Part shown: positions 8,741 through 19,225 of the stretch, piece after piece
How the letters are laid out: the number at the start of each line of letters is the position of its first letter
How positions within the stretch are numbered: position 1 is the stretch's first letter
Origin: CAVVEQ01 sp963802095
Lineage (GTDB): Bacteria > Chloroflexota > Anaerolineae > Anaerolineales > Anaerolineaceae
Direction of reading: 5' to 3'
DNA: 64,000 bases
NCBI GenBank assembly: GCA_963802095.1
Contig: CAWDHI010000005.1
Location: 228,457 to 292,456 of the forward strand
Position numbers and translations under genes: made by a program
The notes under the pieces: model-generated
What the model was told of the DNA's origin: nothing
Databases searched by the model: none
What the model saw: the letters and a program-made list of their open reading frames with translations, nothing else

Positions 8741-10328
8741 ATGACAGTCGCATCAACAACAACCCAAGCTGAACATCCTCTGCCAATCAGGGGCAGTGAT
8801 GGAGGTTCGCAACATATGCAAACGCTTCCCCGGTGTCCAGGCCTGCAAGGATATTACTCTTCAATTCATGCCCGGCGAAGTGCATGCCGTCGTGGGTGAG
8901 AACGGCGCGGGGAAATCGACGCTAATGAAGATCATGGCCGGGGCTTATATCGCCGATTCAGGCGAATTGATCCTTCAAGGAGAGAGGGTTTCGTTCAATC
9001 ATCCTCAGGAAGCTCAATTCAAAGGCGTAAGCATCATTTACCAGGAATTCAACCTGCTTCCCGAACGAACGGTGGCCCAAAATATATTCCTTGGACGGGA
9101 ACCCGGGAAATTCGGTGCACTCGATGTGGCAGAATTGAATAAAAATGCGGTACATGTTCTGAAGGAAGTGGAAGCGGATCAAATGATCAGCCCAACAGCC
9201 ATGTGCCATTCCCTTTCCGTGGCGGAACAGCAGATCGTGGAAATTGCGAAAGCCATTTCCTTCGATTCCAAAGTCCTTATCATGGACGAACCGACTGCCT
9301 CTCTTACCACTATTGAAGTAAAGATACTTTCCGATCTGATCTCAAAATTAAAAGCTCGCGGGATGGCGATTGTCTTCATCTCACACCGTTTACGCGAGGT
9401 TTTTGAGATCGCTGAAAAGATCTCAGTCCTAAAAGATGGCGAGTTGGTTGGCACCGTTTTGACAAAAGACACCAACACATCTGAGATCGTGCATATGATG
9501 GTTGGTCGAGACCTCGATCATTATTTCCCACCGCTCGGCAGGCCGGAAGATTTTGGCGAAGTTGTTCTGCGGGTGAAGGATGGCGGGAACAACTTCCTAA
9601 AAAATATTAATTTTGAGCTCCGCAAGGGAGAAGTGCTCTGCGTCGCCGGGCTTCAGGGCTCCGGTCGCACAGAAATGGCGCAAGCCCTATTTGGGGTTGT
9701 CCCATTCAAAACTGGAACGATAGAGGTTTATGGAAAAATTCGGAACATTAAGAATCCCCCGGACGCGATCCGTCTTCAAATGGGATTTGTGACCGAAGAT
9801 CGCAAGGCGGAAGGGATCTTACCGAAACAACCCATCCGGGATAATATCCTGCTGACAGTCCGGACGCTGCAACCATTCCTGGGATTTGTATATAAGGACG
9901 GAATTCGGAAATCCCGCACACTTGTTCCTGATCTTGCCAGGCAAGTTGATCTAAAAGCGGAAACCTTTGACCGCGAAGCGCAATTCCTCAGCGGTGGCAA
10001 CCAACAAAAAGTTGTTCTCTCCAAGTGGCTCTCCTCAAAATCCAACATTTTTATTTTCGATGAACCAACGCGTGGGATCGATGTTGAAGCAAAAGCGAGC
10101 ATTCACGATATGATCCGTGGATTGACCAAGCAAGGTATTGCAGTTTTGATGATCTCCTCTGAGCTTCCTGAAGTGCTCGGGATGAGCGATCGGATTCTGG
10201 TAATGCGGGATGGAAAGATCGCAGGCGAACTTCCCGCGAAATCGACAGAAAAAGACATCATGTTTGTGGCGACAGGCCATGCGGAAGAGCTGAATTCCAA
10301 GAATATTGCAAATGTAGGAAAGGAATAA
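8741..10328 (+). CDS. Sugar ABC transporter ATP-binding protein (RbsA/MglA type), N-terminal frameshift
   Basis: A double-cassette ABC ATPase of the ribose/galactose class, 528 residues once repaired. Cassette 1 has GENGAGKST (Walker A) and VLIMDEPTASL. Cassette 2 has a degenerate Walker A (LQGSGRTEM), LSGGNQQKVVLSKWL and IFIFDEPTRGID, as expected for RbsA. The ATG at 8741 follows GAGG and opens a short N-terminus that joins the main frame only if one G is removed from the GGGG run at 8790-8793. A GTG at 8796 in the main frame is the alternative start. It is first of a four-gene importer set (ATPase, two permeases, binding protein). Confidence 0.9.
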
Positions 10329-10329
10329 C

Positions 10330-11325
10330 ATGGCGACCACAACACCTTCCGAAAACTGGTTCAAAAAAATGTCCCGGTCATCCAAGATCCCACCGGTGTA
10401 TATCTTTCTTGTAATGATCTTTTTGATCACAGGCATATTTGATCAGATTAATTCCGACGGCCAAATGTTCACCAATCCGGCGATCATGCTCAATATCATC
10501 GTCCGGTCCGTCGCGCTCGGTATCGTGGCGGTTGGCCAAACATTTGTTTTAATTGGTGCTTCCATCGATCTTTCTGTCGCATACACCATTAGCATAACCG
10601 CAGTCATGTCTTCCTATATCATGCAGGGAAATAACTCGAACGTGCCGGTTGCTCTGCTTGGTGTTTTTGCCATTGGTATCGTAATCGGGCTTGCGAATGG
10701 GTTGATTATTACAAAACTCCGCGTGAATCCATTTATTGCAACTCTTGGTGTGAGCCTGGTCATTAAAGGTGTGATCAACGCCACATTCTCCAACTATACC
10801 GGCAGCGTTCCCCAAGCCTTCGAATGGTTCGGGTATGGCACGCTCGGTCCAATCCCTGTTTCGATCATCATCTTGTTGCTGGTGGTGACAATTGGTTGGT
10901 TCATCCTGTCCAGAACAAAATTTGGAGCCCATCTTTATGGAGTGGGAGGGAATTCGGAAGTTGCCCGTCTTTCCGGTGTGCGTACAGATAGAGTACTTAT
11001 CGGTGCGCATGTTCTGTGCAGCGTTACCGCGGTGCTATCGGGGATCTTCCTGGTAAGCCTGATGCGTTCCGGCGCTCCCTGGGTGGGGCCGAATGGTGTG
11101 TATGATTTGAACTCCATTGCAACCGCGGTGATTGGAGGTACTGCGCTCTCCGGAGGAAAGGGTGGCGTGTGGGGTACTTTGGCTGGTGTTCTGATCTTTG
11201 GTGTGCTTGCCACTGCCTTCAACCAACTTGGAATCAATCCATACATGAAAAACATTCTACAGGGCGTTATCATTATTCTTGCTGTGGCAAGTTATACAGC
11301 CCGCTCGAAAAAAGAAGCGGCTTAA
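10330..11325 (+). CDS. Sugar ABC transporter permease (RbsC type)
   Basis: A 331-residue polytopic membrane protein with roughly eight to ten hydrophobic segments. It contains the BPD_transp_2 family stretches LIGASIDLSVAYTISIT and LNSIATAVIGGTALSGGKGG. It starts two bases after the ATPase stop and is followed 12 bases on by a second, related permease, so the channel is probably a heterodimer in the inner membrane. Ribose-type importers usually take up pentoses, inositols or autoinducer-like sugars. Nearby cyclitol-type dehydrogenases favour one of those substrates, by inference only. Confidence 0.92.
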   Translation: MATTTPSENWFKKMSRSSKIPPVYIFLVMIFLITGIFDQINSDGQMFTNPAIMLNIIVRSVALGIVAVGQTFVLIGASIDLSVAYTISITAVMSSYIMQGNNSNVPVALLGVFAIGIVIGLANGLIITKLRVNPFIATLGVSLVIKGVINATFSNYTGSVPQAFEWFGYGTLGPIPVSIIILLLVVTIGWFILSRTKFGAHLYGVGGNSEVARLSGVRTDRVLIGAHVLCSVTAVLSGIFLVSLMRSGAPWVGPNGVYDLNSIATAVIGGTALSGGKGGVWGTLAGVLIFGVLATAFNQLGINPYMKNILQGVIIILAVASYTARSKKEAA

Positions 11326-11337
11326 GGAGTGGATCCA

Positions 11338-12345
11338 ATGACAGCATCAACAATCACAAAACAAAATTCAACCCCCAACTTCCTCCAAAAGGTTTGGGCA
11401 TGGATCAAGAAGGTTCCTCCTGTCTACCCCATTTTCCTGGTGATCTTCATAACCCTGGGTTTCCTCAATCCAAAGGGTTACCAGACGATGAACGGGATCA
11501 TGACTTATCTTCGACCGGCTTCCCCCCTGGCAGTTTTAGCAATTGGCGAAATGTTCGTCCTGGCCCTGGGTGGATTTGATCTTTCCATCGGCGCGATTGT
11601 TACCTTCGTCGTTCTTGCGTCCTCAAAATTTCTGGCGAATGATCCTACAAATATGGTTCCCAATGTCCTCATTTTGCTGGGTTTGGGAGTAATCGTCGGT
11701 CTAATTAACGGGTTTGTGGTTAGTTTTCTTAAGGTGCCATCTTTTATTACAACCCTGGGAATGATGATGATCGTTCGGGGAGCTGCCTTATATTATGTTG
11801 GTGGGGCACCCAAAGGTTACCTGACCGATAATTTCCGCATGTTCGGGCGCAACTATATTATGGATGTGCCATTCTTTACCCGCATCCCATATTCCTTTAT
11901 TGTTTTGCTCATACTGGCAACTATCGCGTTTATCGTCTTTCACCGCACGAATTGGGGACGCCAGATCCTTGCGATTGGAGATAACGTTCGCGCTGCGGGA
12001 CTCTCCGGGGTGAAATTAAAATTCGTCCGAATGATGACCTTTGTATTTTGCAGCGTATTTGCGGTACTTGGGGGAATCATGGTTGCGGGATATGGAGGTG
12101 TAAATGTGACCATCGGAGAAGGCATGGAATTGAATGCCATCGCAGCCTGTGTGATCGCTGGTGTAATGTTGGGAGGTGGTAAGGCGAATGTTATCCAGGT
12201 CATTTTTGGAGCTTTTACCCTGCAGGCGATCGTGAACCTGTTGAATCAGCTTGGCTTACCGAAGCCATATACCGATGCTGTTCAGGGCTTGATCATCATT
12301 GGGGTTGTAGCGTACTCTGCGCTCAGCACGATGAAAAAGCGATAA
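11338..12345 (+). CDS. Sugar ABC transporter permease (RbsC type)
   Basis: A second BPD_transp_2 permease of about 335 residues with VLALGGFDLSIGAIVTF and ELNAIAACVIAGVMLGGGKANV. The ATG at 11338 is chosen because AAGGAG lies 8 bases upstream; an in-frame GTG at 11329 is less well placed. It pairs with the preceding permease, whose family core it shares while differing in sequence, consistent with a heterodimeric channel. The 161-base gap before the binding protein gene shows no clear terminator and holds GAGGAGG-like segments; nothing else was recognised there. Confidence 0.92.
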   Translation: MTASTITKQNSTPNFLQKVWAWIKKVPPVYPIFLVIFITLGFLNPKGYQTMNGIMTYLRPASPLAVLAIGEMFVLALGGFDLSIGAIVTFVVLASSKFLANDPTNMVPNVLILLGLGVIVGLINGFVVSFLKVPSFITTLGMMMIVRGAALYYVGGAPKGYLTDNFRMFGRNYIMDVPFFTRIPYSFIVLLILATIAFIVFHRTNWGRQILAIGDNVRAAGLSGVKLKFVRMMTFVFCSVFAVLGGIMVAGYGGVNVTIGEGMELNAIAACVIAGVMLGGGKANVIQVIFGAFTLQAIVNLLNQLGLPKPYTDAVQGLIIIGVVAYSALSTMKKR

Positions 12346-12506
12346 AACGAAAATATTTACTTTTCTGTTATGATGATCATGGAAATTACCTGGCTGCACA
12401 ATAAAAGACGAGGAGGTGATGCATCAAAATCAATTCAGGTTAGCGTGTGTGTTGTTCAGTACGTGTTTCAAAATCCAAACATTTCTCACATTGGAGGAGA
12501 AAACAA

Positions 12507-13776
12507 ATGAAAAAGAGTATCTTTAGTGTATTAGCGCTTCTGGTTGGGATCTCCATGATCCTCGCAGCCTGCGCACCCGCAGCTGCTACAGAAGCCCCCG
12601 CAGCTTCCAATCCTGGTTTACAGATGGAATCTGCCAAGGTTGCGGAGCAGTTCTTCAATGACGAGGATTTCGCGAAATCCAAGGAATTGATGACCGCGAA
12701 AGCCTTGAACCCAAATGACCCGATCTACCTGCAGTACCTGGTGGAAAACCCGACCGACATCAGCAAGTACCCTCAGTATGCTGATTTCGCCAAAAAGGAA
12801 GCTCCATACAACCTGTGCTTCTCCAACGCTGGTGTGAACAACCCCTGGCGTGTGACTGGTTACGTGACCATGCGCGAGCAGGTAGAAGCCCTCCGCGCTG
12901 AAGGTTTGGTCAAGAACTTCATCCACCTCGATGCCGCTGGTGACGATGCCAAGCAGATCGCCGACATCCAGGATATCATCAATACCCCCGGCAAATGCGA
13001 CATCCTCATTGTTGCCTCCAATACCTCCGAAGCCTTGACCCCCATCGTGGAAAAAGCCTGCGAGGTTATGCCGGTTGTGCAGTTTGACCGCTATGCCCAG
13101 ACCGACTGCCCGGTTGTCTCCACCCGCCCGATCGGTGGTTATGCCTTCGGTATCTCCGGCGCTGAAAAAGTCGTGAAGGACCTTGGCCCCGAGTGCGGTA
13201 ACGTGCTCGCCTTCCGCATCCTCCCGGGTGTGGATGTACTCGAGCAGCGCTGGGGTGCAGCCCGCAAGATCTTTGAAGAGAATCCCGCCTGCAATATCAT
13301 CGGTGTTGAGTTCGTGGCCTATGATTCCTTCAAAGCCAGCACAGTTGTCACTGATTACCTGGCCAAATATGGCACCATCGATGCTGTCTGGATGGACGCT
13401 GGCGGTACCGCAGTAACCATTCTGGAAGCCTTCAAGGATGCCGGCATCCCCTACCCGAAAGTTATGATCGGTGAGGATCAGCAGGACTTCCTGGATTACT
13501 GGAAGACCAACGATATCAATGGGCTTGCCCCCACCTTCCCGACCTTCCAGTGGCGCACCGCCGTGCTGGCCGCAGTCAAATTCCTCAAGGGTGAGACTGT
13601 CCAGCACAACTGGGTTACCCCCCAGCCGGATGTGACCGCTGAGAACCTGGATCAAGTTCGCCGGTACCGGTATGCCCCCGCTGTACTATGTTTTGAGCAG
13701 CGCGGAAGATCTGCCGACCTGGCCGGATGCCTGGAAAGCCCTCGATACAACCAAGTATCAGGACATTCTGGAGTAA
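12507..13776 (+). CDS. Sugar ABC transporter substrate-binding lipoprotein, C-terminal frameshift
   Basis: A periplasmic-binding-protein-like lipoprotein: signal MKKSIFSVLALLVGISMILAA with lipobox LAAC, then an Ala/Pro/Thr/Glu linker and a type-1 periplasmic fold (CFSNAGVNNPWRVTGY..., DILIVASNTSEA, GEDQQDFLDYW). The start follows TTGGAGGAG. Near 13660-13664 (GCCGG) the frame must lose one base to continue as GMPPLYYVLSSAEDLPTWPD and end at 13776, giving 422 residues. Without this the protein would have an unrelated tail running through the terminator. It is the receptor for the preceding ATPase and permeases, anchored on the outer face of the membrane. Confidence 0.88.
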
Positions 13777-13795
13777 TCCAAGCTCGAGTTGTAAA

Positions 13796-13833
13796 AATGG
13801 GCCCGCTCGGCAACCGGGCGGGCCCATTCTCTT
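13796..13833 (+). terminator. Intrinsic terminator after the binding protein gene
   Basis: An 11-bp perfect GC-rich stem (AATGGGCCCGC / GCGGGCCCATT) with an 11-base loop is followed by a T-rich stretch. It starts 20 bases past the restored stop codon, which supports that stop. Confidence 0.8.
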
Positions 13834-13866
13834 TGCGCGATATTCCATGAAAGGAGTTCGATATCC

Positions 13867-14743
13867 ATGATCGAGATCGGTTTTCATACAGACGCTTTCA
13901 ACAGCAGTTACTGGAGCTTTGAGCAGGCGCTTGCAGTGGGCGCAAAAAAATGACGTGCACTGGATCGAATGCGGAATGATCGATGGGGTCAGTTGGATCC
14001 ACGGGCTGGGTTACCAGCCGCACGTGGCCAGCTGGGAAGACCCGAAAATGTGGCAGGAAAAAGCCGCGAAATACGGGGTGAAATTCTCCCAGATCGACGC
14101 AGCTTTCCCGATGTCGCTGCCCGAAGGAGCCTCGCTGGGCGTGGAATATACTCTGCGCACCATCCGCTGGGCGTACCTGGCAGGCTGCGATCACATAGAC
14201 ACCACCGACGACCGCTTCGCCCCCAAGGGGATGTCCCACGACCAGGCGCTTGACATGATGAAGCGGGCTTACGGGCAGATCATGGAAGTTGCCGAGCGGT
14301 ATCAAATGATCATAGATATCGAACCTCATGGTTTCTACACGACGAAACCAGAGTTCATGGAAAAAATGCTCGCTTTTGTGGATAGCCCCTACCTGCGAAT
14401 GAACATGGATACCGGCAACACCTTTATTGCCGGGCAGGATCCTGTGGCATTTCTCAATAAATTTAAAAATAAAGTCAGCCACGTGCATGTGAAAGACGTA
14501 AGTGATACACTCGCGGCTTCCCTCCGTGGGGAACTGACCGGAATCGCCGTCAGCCAGTGCGCTATTGGCGATGGTGTCAACGTGGAAAACATCAGGAAAT
14601 GTTTTGATATTCTTGTGGATATCAATTACAACGGCGTGATCAGCCTGGAATGCGAAGGACAGGGCGGACCGATGATCGAAAAAAGTCTTGCATTCGTTCG
14701 CGGGCTGGTGGCTGATGCCAATAAACGCATGGTATCTAAATAA
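13867..14743 (+). CDS. Sugar phosphate isomerase/epimerase (TIM barrel), frameshifted
   Basis: The reading frame from ATG 13867 (MIEIGFHTDAFNSSYW) hits a stop after 28 codons. Deleting one A from the seven-A run at 13944-13950 joins it to a 274-residue continuation (VHWIECGMIDGVSWIHG...), giving 291 residues. Active-site strands are IIDIEPHGF, RMNMDTGNTF, HVHVKDV and GVISLECEG, placing Glu, Asp, His and Glu as in IolE/epimerase-type barrels. It is followed closely by another barrel of the same family. The run of seven A makes an indel artefact the simplest explanation. Confidence 0.85.
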
Positions 14744-14772
14744 GCTGCGTACCCTCATGACAGGAGAATGAA

Positions 14773-15601
14773 ATGGGAAAGATCCTATTAGGCGTGAATA
14801 TGGAGTTTGTCAGACACCACGATAAACCATTTGCGTGGGGCGTTGAAAAGGCAGCCGAGATTGGCTACCAATATATCGAACCAATGGTTCACCTTGGGCG
14901 CGAACTGCTCAGCGAGGCTCGCTATTTCCACAGCGTATCGATGTATGACGATCCGCGATGGGTCAAGGACCTGTGCGACAAGAACAAGATCAAACTCTCC
15001 GGACTGTCCTCGCATACCCCTCTCTGCAAACCTGAAATCAGCGTTGAATACCTGAAGCAGGCTGTCCGATGGGCATCCGACGCAGGCGCTCCGGTGGTCA
15101 ACACGGATGAGGGTCCCAAACCCGAGTGGACAACCAAAGAGATGGACTATACCCTGATGACCTATACGCTCAAAGAGGCTGCCATGGTTGCCGAGCGCTA
15201 CGGAGTCAAGATCGGGCTAGAACCACACCAGCAGTACAGCAAATCTCTCAAAGGGATTGGATAGTATCTACGACCTGGTGAAATCCCCATCGATCGGGAT
15301 CAATTACGATACCGGCAACTCCTTCCTGGCCGGTACGGATGATACGTACGATTGGCTTGGTCACGTGGTTGACCGCCTCGTCCACCTGCATGCCAAAGAT
15401 ATTTCCATGCAGCAAAGCGGTGCGGAACGCGGCAAGGTGACCGGCACACCGGTGGGCTGCGCCTGCGGAGATGGCGTTGTGGACTGGAAGCGGGTGATCG
15501 AGATGGTCAGGAAGTGCCCCAACGATATAGTCTTCAGTGTGGAATGCGGCACCGTTCCCGATGCGATTCGCAGTTTTGAATACCTGAGCAAACTGATCTA
15601 A
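14773..15601 (+). CDS. Sugar phosphate isomerase/epimerase (TIM barrel), frameshifted
   Basis: Two overlapping frames make one 275-residue TIM barrel when a base is removed from AAAGGG at 15250-15255 (...SLKGLDSIYDLV). The N-terminal part has GLEPHQQYSK (Glu strand). The C-terminal part has GINYDTGNSF, HLHAKDIS and VFSVECG. It starts with RBS AGGAG 29 bases after the previous isomerase gene, so the two are probably co-transcribed and may work on sequential epimers of the same sugar. A long hairpin follows. Function beyond the family is not determinable. Confidence 0.85.
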
Positions 15602-15622
15602 TCTTGGGATTCCTCTCATGGT

Positions 15623-15680
15623 GAAATCCCGGCTTTTCCTGCAACACCTCTGCCTTCAATTACCTGAAAAGCCGGGTTTC
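15623..15680 (+). terminator. Long inverted repeat after the isomerase pair
   Basis: GAAATCCCGGCTTTTC pairs with GAAAAGCCGGGTTTC apart from one bulged T, across a 27-base loop. It sits in the 138-base gap before the next dehydrogenase gene and may act as a terminator; there is no clear T-run. Confidence 0.4.
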
Positions 15681-15739
15681 ATAAAGAATTCGCAGCAATT
15701 ATATTTCTTTAAGTTATTATCATTTTTTCAGGAGGAACG

Positions 15740-16888
15740 ATGACATATCCGAAGGTCGCAGTAATTGGCTTGGGTTTCATGGGGCGCACGCATATCCAAT
15801 CTCTGCGTAGACTCGGCGTGGAAGTATACGGGGTGGCAGGCATTACCCCTGAAGAAGCCCAAAAAGCCGCCGCTGAGCTATCCATCCCAAAATGGTACCG
15901 TGATTTCGATGAGGCTGTATCCGACCCGGATGTGAAGGTTGTTCACTTATGCACTCCTAACAACCTGCATTACAGCCAGGCGAAAAAAGCACTGGAGTAT
16001 GGCAAGCACGTCCTCTGCGAAAAACCACTGGCGATGACATCTGTGGAATCAGCCGAGCTGGCAGAGCTGGCAAAGAAAAAGGGGCTATTCACAGCCGTGA
16101 ATTACAACCTGCGTTTTTACCCTGTCTGCCAGGAAGCGCGCGCCCGGATTAAAGATGGTGATTTGGGAACGCCCTACCTGGTTCATGGAGCATACCTGCA
16201 GGATTGGCTTTTTTTGAAAACCGATTGGAACTGGCGCCTGGAACCGGAGCAGGGGGGCGATCTGCGTGCAGTAGCGGATATCGGCACCCACTGGATGGAT
16301 ATGATTACCTACCTGACGGGAATGAAGGTGACAGAAGTGTTCGCGGAATTCTCGATCGCCCACAAAACCCGCCTGAAACCTTCCGGCGAGGTGGAAACCT
16401 ACGCGGGCAAGATCGATCAAAACCTATCCACGAACGAAGTTCCGATCAAGACCGAAGATGCGGCCGTAATTATATTCCGCTTTGATAATGGCTCGCTCGG
16501 AACTGTCACTCTCTCCCAGGTGACAGCAGGACGCAAGAATTTCTTCTGGTTCGAGATCAGCGGTTCAAAAACCGCCATGCATTGGGAGCAGGAAAACCCG
16601 AACGAGCTTTGGATCGGACATCGAGACCGGCCGAACGAGTTGCTTCCCAAGGATCCTTCCCTTTTCCATCCGGAAGTGCGCGCGCTCACCGGTTTCCCCG
16701 GCGGCCATGCGGAAGGGTATCCGGATACTTTCCTGCAGGTCTTTCGCCAATTCTACAAAGCCATCGAAACCGGCAAAATACCTGAAACCGGGCAATTTGC
16801 CACATTTGAGGATGGCCACCACGAAATGATCCTTTGTGACGCGATCAAGAAATCCGCTGCAGAAAAACGATGGGTGAAGGTTCAATAA
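15740..16888 (+). CDS. Gfo/Idh/MocA family oxidoreductase
   Basis: A 382-residue dehydrogenase with Rossmann motif VIGLGFMGRTHIQS at residues 7-20 and EKP (LCEKPLAMTS) near residue 96. The C-terminal domain includes GDLRAVADIGTHWMDMI, the His-containing catalytic helix. It follows RBS AGGAGG. It is the third family member in this region and lies downstream of the paired isomerases, which suggests it oxidises the sugar they interconvert. Its 3' end is followed 17 bases later by what looks like an IS end, so the original downstream neighbour may be lost. Confidence 0.9.
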   Translation: MTYPKVAVIGLGFMGRTHIQSLRRLGVEVYGVAGITPEEAQKAAAELSIPKWYRDFDEAVSDPDVKVVHLCTPNNLHYSQAKKALEYGKHVLCEKPLAMTSVESAELAELAKKKGLFTAVNYNLRFYPVCQEARARIKDGDLGTPYLVHGAYLQDWLFLKTDWNWRLEPEQGGDLRAVADIGTHWMDMITYLTGMKVTEVFAEFSIAHKTRLKPSGEVETYAGKIDQNLSTNEVPIKTEDAAVIIFRFDNGSLGTVTLSQVTAGRKNFFWFEISGSKTAMHWEQENPNELWIGHRDRPNELLPKDPSLFHPEVRALTGFPGGHAEGYPDTFLQVFRQFYKAIETGKIPETGQFATFEDGHHEMILCDAIKKSAAEKRWVKVQ

Positions 16889-16905
16889 TACAAAAGGCGC
16901 CGAGA

Positions 16906-16955
16906 TGTAGTGCACCCCAATTGTTAGACATGCATTAAGGTGACAAAAAGGACTG
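16906..16955. mobile_element. Possible solo end of an IS3-family (IS150-like) element
   Basis: The 20 bases from 16906, TGTAGTGCACCCCAATTGTT, with the following AGACA resemble the terminal repeat of IS150-group elements as remembered. No transposase is present. The truncated end of the adjacent M20 deacylase gene falls within about 30 bases, consistent with deletion or recombination at a former insertion. The match is by eye, so confidence is limited. Confidence 0.35.
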
Positions 16956-17795
16956 AGTGCTGGATGCCCACTCACCGCCATGGATCTTGCAAATCGCCAG
17001 GGGTACTTTGACCTTGTAATACGGATCGTATAGCGGGTGAGATACAGTCGATTCCCGCCAGATTGCATAGGATTCGACTGCCTGGTAAACCTGCAACGCT
17101 TTACCGATGGGATTGACCAGGTCATACCGGCCTTCAATGGAACCTTCGACACCGGTGATCTTCAAGCGGAAGAACTGCGCCCCGCGTTGGGCGATCCCCA
17201 GCGCATAATCCGCGCTCGGTTCGGTGAATATCATGCCATCACCTGTATAACCCCGCAGAACACATGCCAGTGTGCCGTTGCCGCCATTCTCTTCATCCAC
17301 CACAGATTCCAGAATCATATCTCCTTTGAGTTTAATGTCAGCGGATTGAAGCGCCTTTACCACCATTAGATTGACCACGCAGCCGGCTTTCATATCCGCT
17401 GATCCACGTCCGTACACTTTTCCGTCTTCGAAATCTCCGCTCCAGGGCGAGTGGCTCCACTTGCCTTCTTCTCCTGTGGGAACCACATCCACATGGCCAT
17501 TGAAGATCAAGTTTTTCCCTCCACCAACCCCCTTCCAGGTTCCGACCACGTTGGGTCTGCCTGTATAGGGAATCTCAGAAGGGACATATGCCCGGTGAGT
17601 TTGTAGTTCAGGATCCACCGGGTCCCAAATATCTAATTGAAGTCCCATCGCCTTCATTCGTGTGGCGATAACATCCTGGACGCCCTTTTCGTTGCCTGGA
17701 AGGGTGGGGATCCGCACCAGATCCTGCAAAAGGTTGAGGGCTTCACCCCGCAACCCCTCCACAGCCCGGTTGGTTTTTTCCTGAGTAATTGTCAT
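16935..17795 (-). pseudogene. M20-family deacylase/deacetylase (ArgE/DapE-like), C-terminally truncated
   Basis: The first 286 residues of an M20 metallopeptidase-like amidohydrolase. Visible are NGHVDVVPTG (metal His and Asp), GRGSADMKAG (bridging Asp) and VDEENGGNGTL (catalytic Glu-Glu). Family members are about 400-430 residues; here the protein stops soon after IHGGEW, so the last catalytic lobe and the final metal ligand are missing. The break lies beside a putative IS end. The ATG at 17795 has AGGA 8 bases upstream; 17804 is an alternative. The gene is last in the minus-strand unit and was probably an N-acyl-amino-compound deacylase that is now inactive. Confidence 0.75.
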
Positions 17796-17797
17796 CG

Positions 17798-19225
17798 TCA
17801 ACATCCTTTTTTGATCATTTCGGTAGCCGCGTTCAAAGCAAGTACGGTTGCATTTTGTTCCAATGCATTCATGATCGTTTCATATTTGAAATCGGCTTCG
17901 GGTTCCCTGAAATTATCAGGATGGGGTAAATATCCCACAAAGCCGTTTGAAAGACCGAAAATAAACGCCTGCTCCCCGCAAGGGGCATTTCGCTCTTTCC
18001 ATTCCATCCCGACCTCGACGAGCACCTCCCCTGGCAAGGTCATGATACGGAGATCACCCAGCCGGATCACTTGCACAGTCAAGGGGTATGGTCTGCGGAA
18101 GCTGGGATTCCCGAGTTTCATCGCCATTATGAGAAAGCGGGAAACAGCCGACATTAATCTGCGCATCTCGTTCTCGTCCATGTTGCGTTCGATCACCACC
18201 TGTGAGGCATCCCGCCAAAGTGTGTAGACAGGCTTTAAGTTGAAGGGTGTAGCTTTTCGGAAATCTGGCAGGTACTCCATGATGATCCTGCGTTCTTTCA
18301 GCAAATTATTCCAGGCTGACCATGCACCCATTTCGGCATGCGAAGGTTTTACCGATATTACCCTTCTGGCGGATTGCAGTGAAGGATTATCAAGAGTTTG
18401 TGATCCCCGCAAAGCTTCGATCACCTCGCGACCGAGCGACTCTCCAACGGTTCTGGAATCTTCAAAGGTTCCACCCACATAGCCGCGGGTATCCAGGGAA
18501 TCATATTTCGGCCGGGTGGAGGGGATGATGTTGCCTTCGGTCATATTTACGAAAAGGGCAGCCTCCACTCCAAGGTGTTTCTCAAGATAAACCTGTGCAG
18601 CTCCGGGGTAATCCGCGCTGATCTGCAGGTTATCATGTCCCAGGCAGACTGCGTGGCAGCCAACTCCAAAAAGGACAGCAAGGGGTTTGTGGTTTTCCCT
18701 TTGATCGAATTCAATTGCAAGAATCCGGCAATCCACCAGGGGTTCGGTAAAGTCCGATCGCCGGTTCGCTTGAAAATTCGCCTGGCCTGTGGCGATTCTT
18801 ACCTCCACTGGTTGAAGCTTGCCTGCTGCTTCTTTGGCTGCCCGGACCATTATTTCGACCAACCCCTCCAGGTATTCCCGGGTGGGGGAGGCGATGATCA
18901 GGGATTCCTCCACATCAGGTCCGGAGTGGGTATGCGAGGCGCTGAGGCAAAGGCCTTTCTCATCAATTGTCCCTTCCTTCATTAAAAAAGTAAGCACGCG
19001 ATTAAATACCGCATCCGGGATTGAGATCAGGTCTGCGGTGATGATGCACAATCGGTTTTCCCCCTGCTTTAAGAATAGCGCCTTGGTAAAAAGCGGGTCG
19101 TGGACCCCGTTGCTTAACAATCCTGCCCGCTGGCCGTAACCTCCCATAGAAATGGGACATTCCGGGGTGATCTCCTGCTTGGCCACCCCGGCGAGGATTT
19201 CCCCATTATGTTCCGAGGTTTTCAT
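17798..19225 (-). CDS. Neutral/alkaline ceramidase-like hydrolase
   Basis: A 475-residue protein matching the N-terminal domain of neutral/non-lysosomal ceramidases: AGVAKQEITPECPISMGGYG at the start, LCLSASHTHSGPD (zinc His region with the SHTHSG signature), FGVGCHAVCLGHDNLQISADYPGAAQ, and NMTEGNIIP. No signal peptide is visible, so it is probably cytosolic, unlike true secreted ceramidases. Bacterial relatives are often of unknown amide or ester specificity. It overlaps the upstream GPH carrier gene by 4 bases (ATGA) and the M20 gene follows directly, so the unit imports and then cleaves an N-acylated compound, by inference. Confidence 0.8.
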   Translation of the reverse strand: MKTSEHNGEILAGVAKQEITPECPISMGGYGQRAGLLSNGVHDPLFTKALFLKQGENRLCIITADLISIPDAVFNRVLTFLMKEGTIDEKGLCLSASHTHSGPDVEESLIIASPTREYLEGLVEIMVRAAKEAAGKLQPVEVRIATGQANFQANRRSDFTEPLVDCRILAIEFDQRENHKPLAVLFGVGCHAVCLGHDNLQISADYPGAAQVYLEKHLGVEAALFVNMTEGNIIPSTRPKYDSLDTRGYVGGTFEDSRTVGESLGREVIEALRGSQTLDNPSLQSARRVISVKPSHAEMGAWSAWNNLLKERRIIMEYLPDFRKATPFNLKPVYTLWRDASQVVIERNMDENEMRRLMSAVSRFLIMAMKLGNPSFRRPYPLTVQVIRLGDLRIMTLPGEVLVEVGMEWKERNAPCGEQAFIFGLSNGFVGYLPHPDNFREPEADFKYETIMNALEQNATVLALNAATEMIKKGC

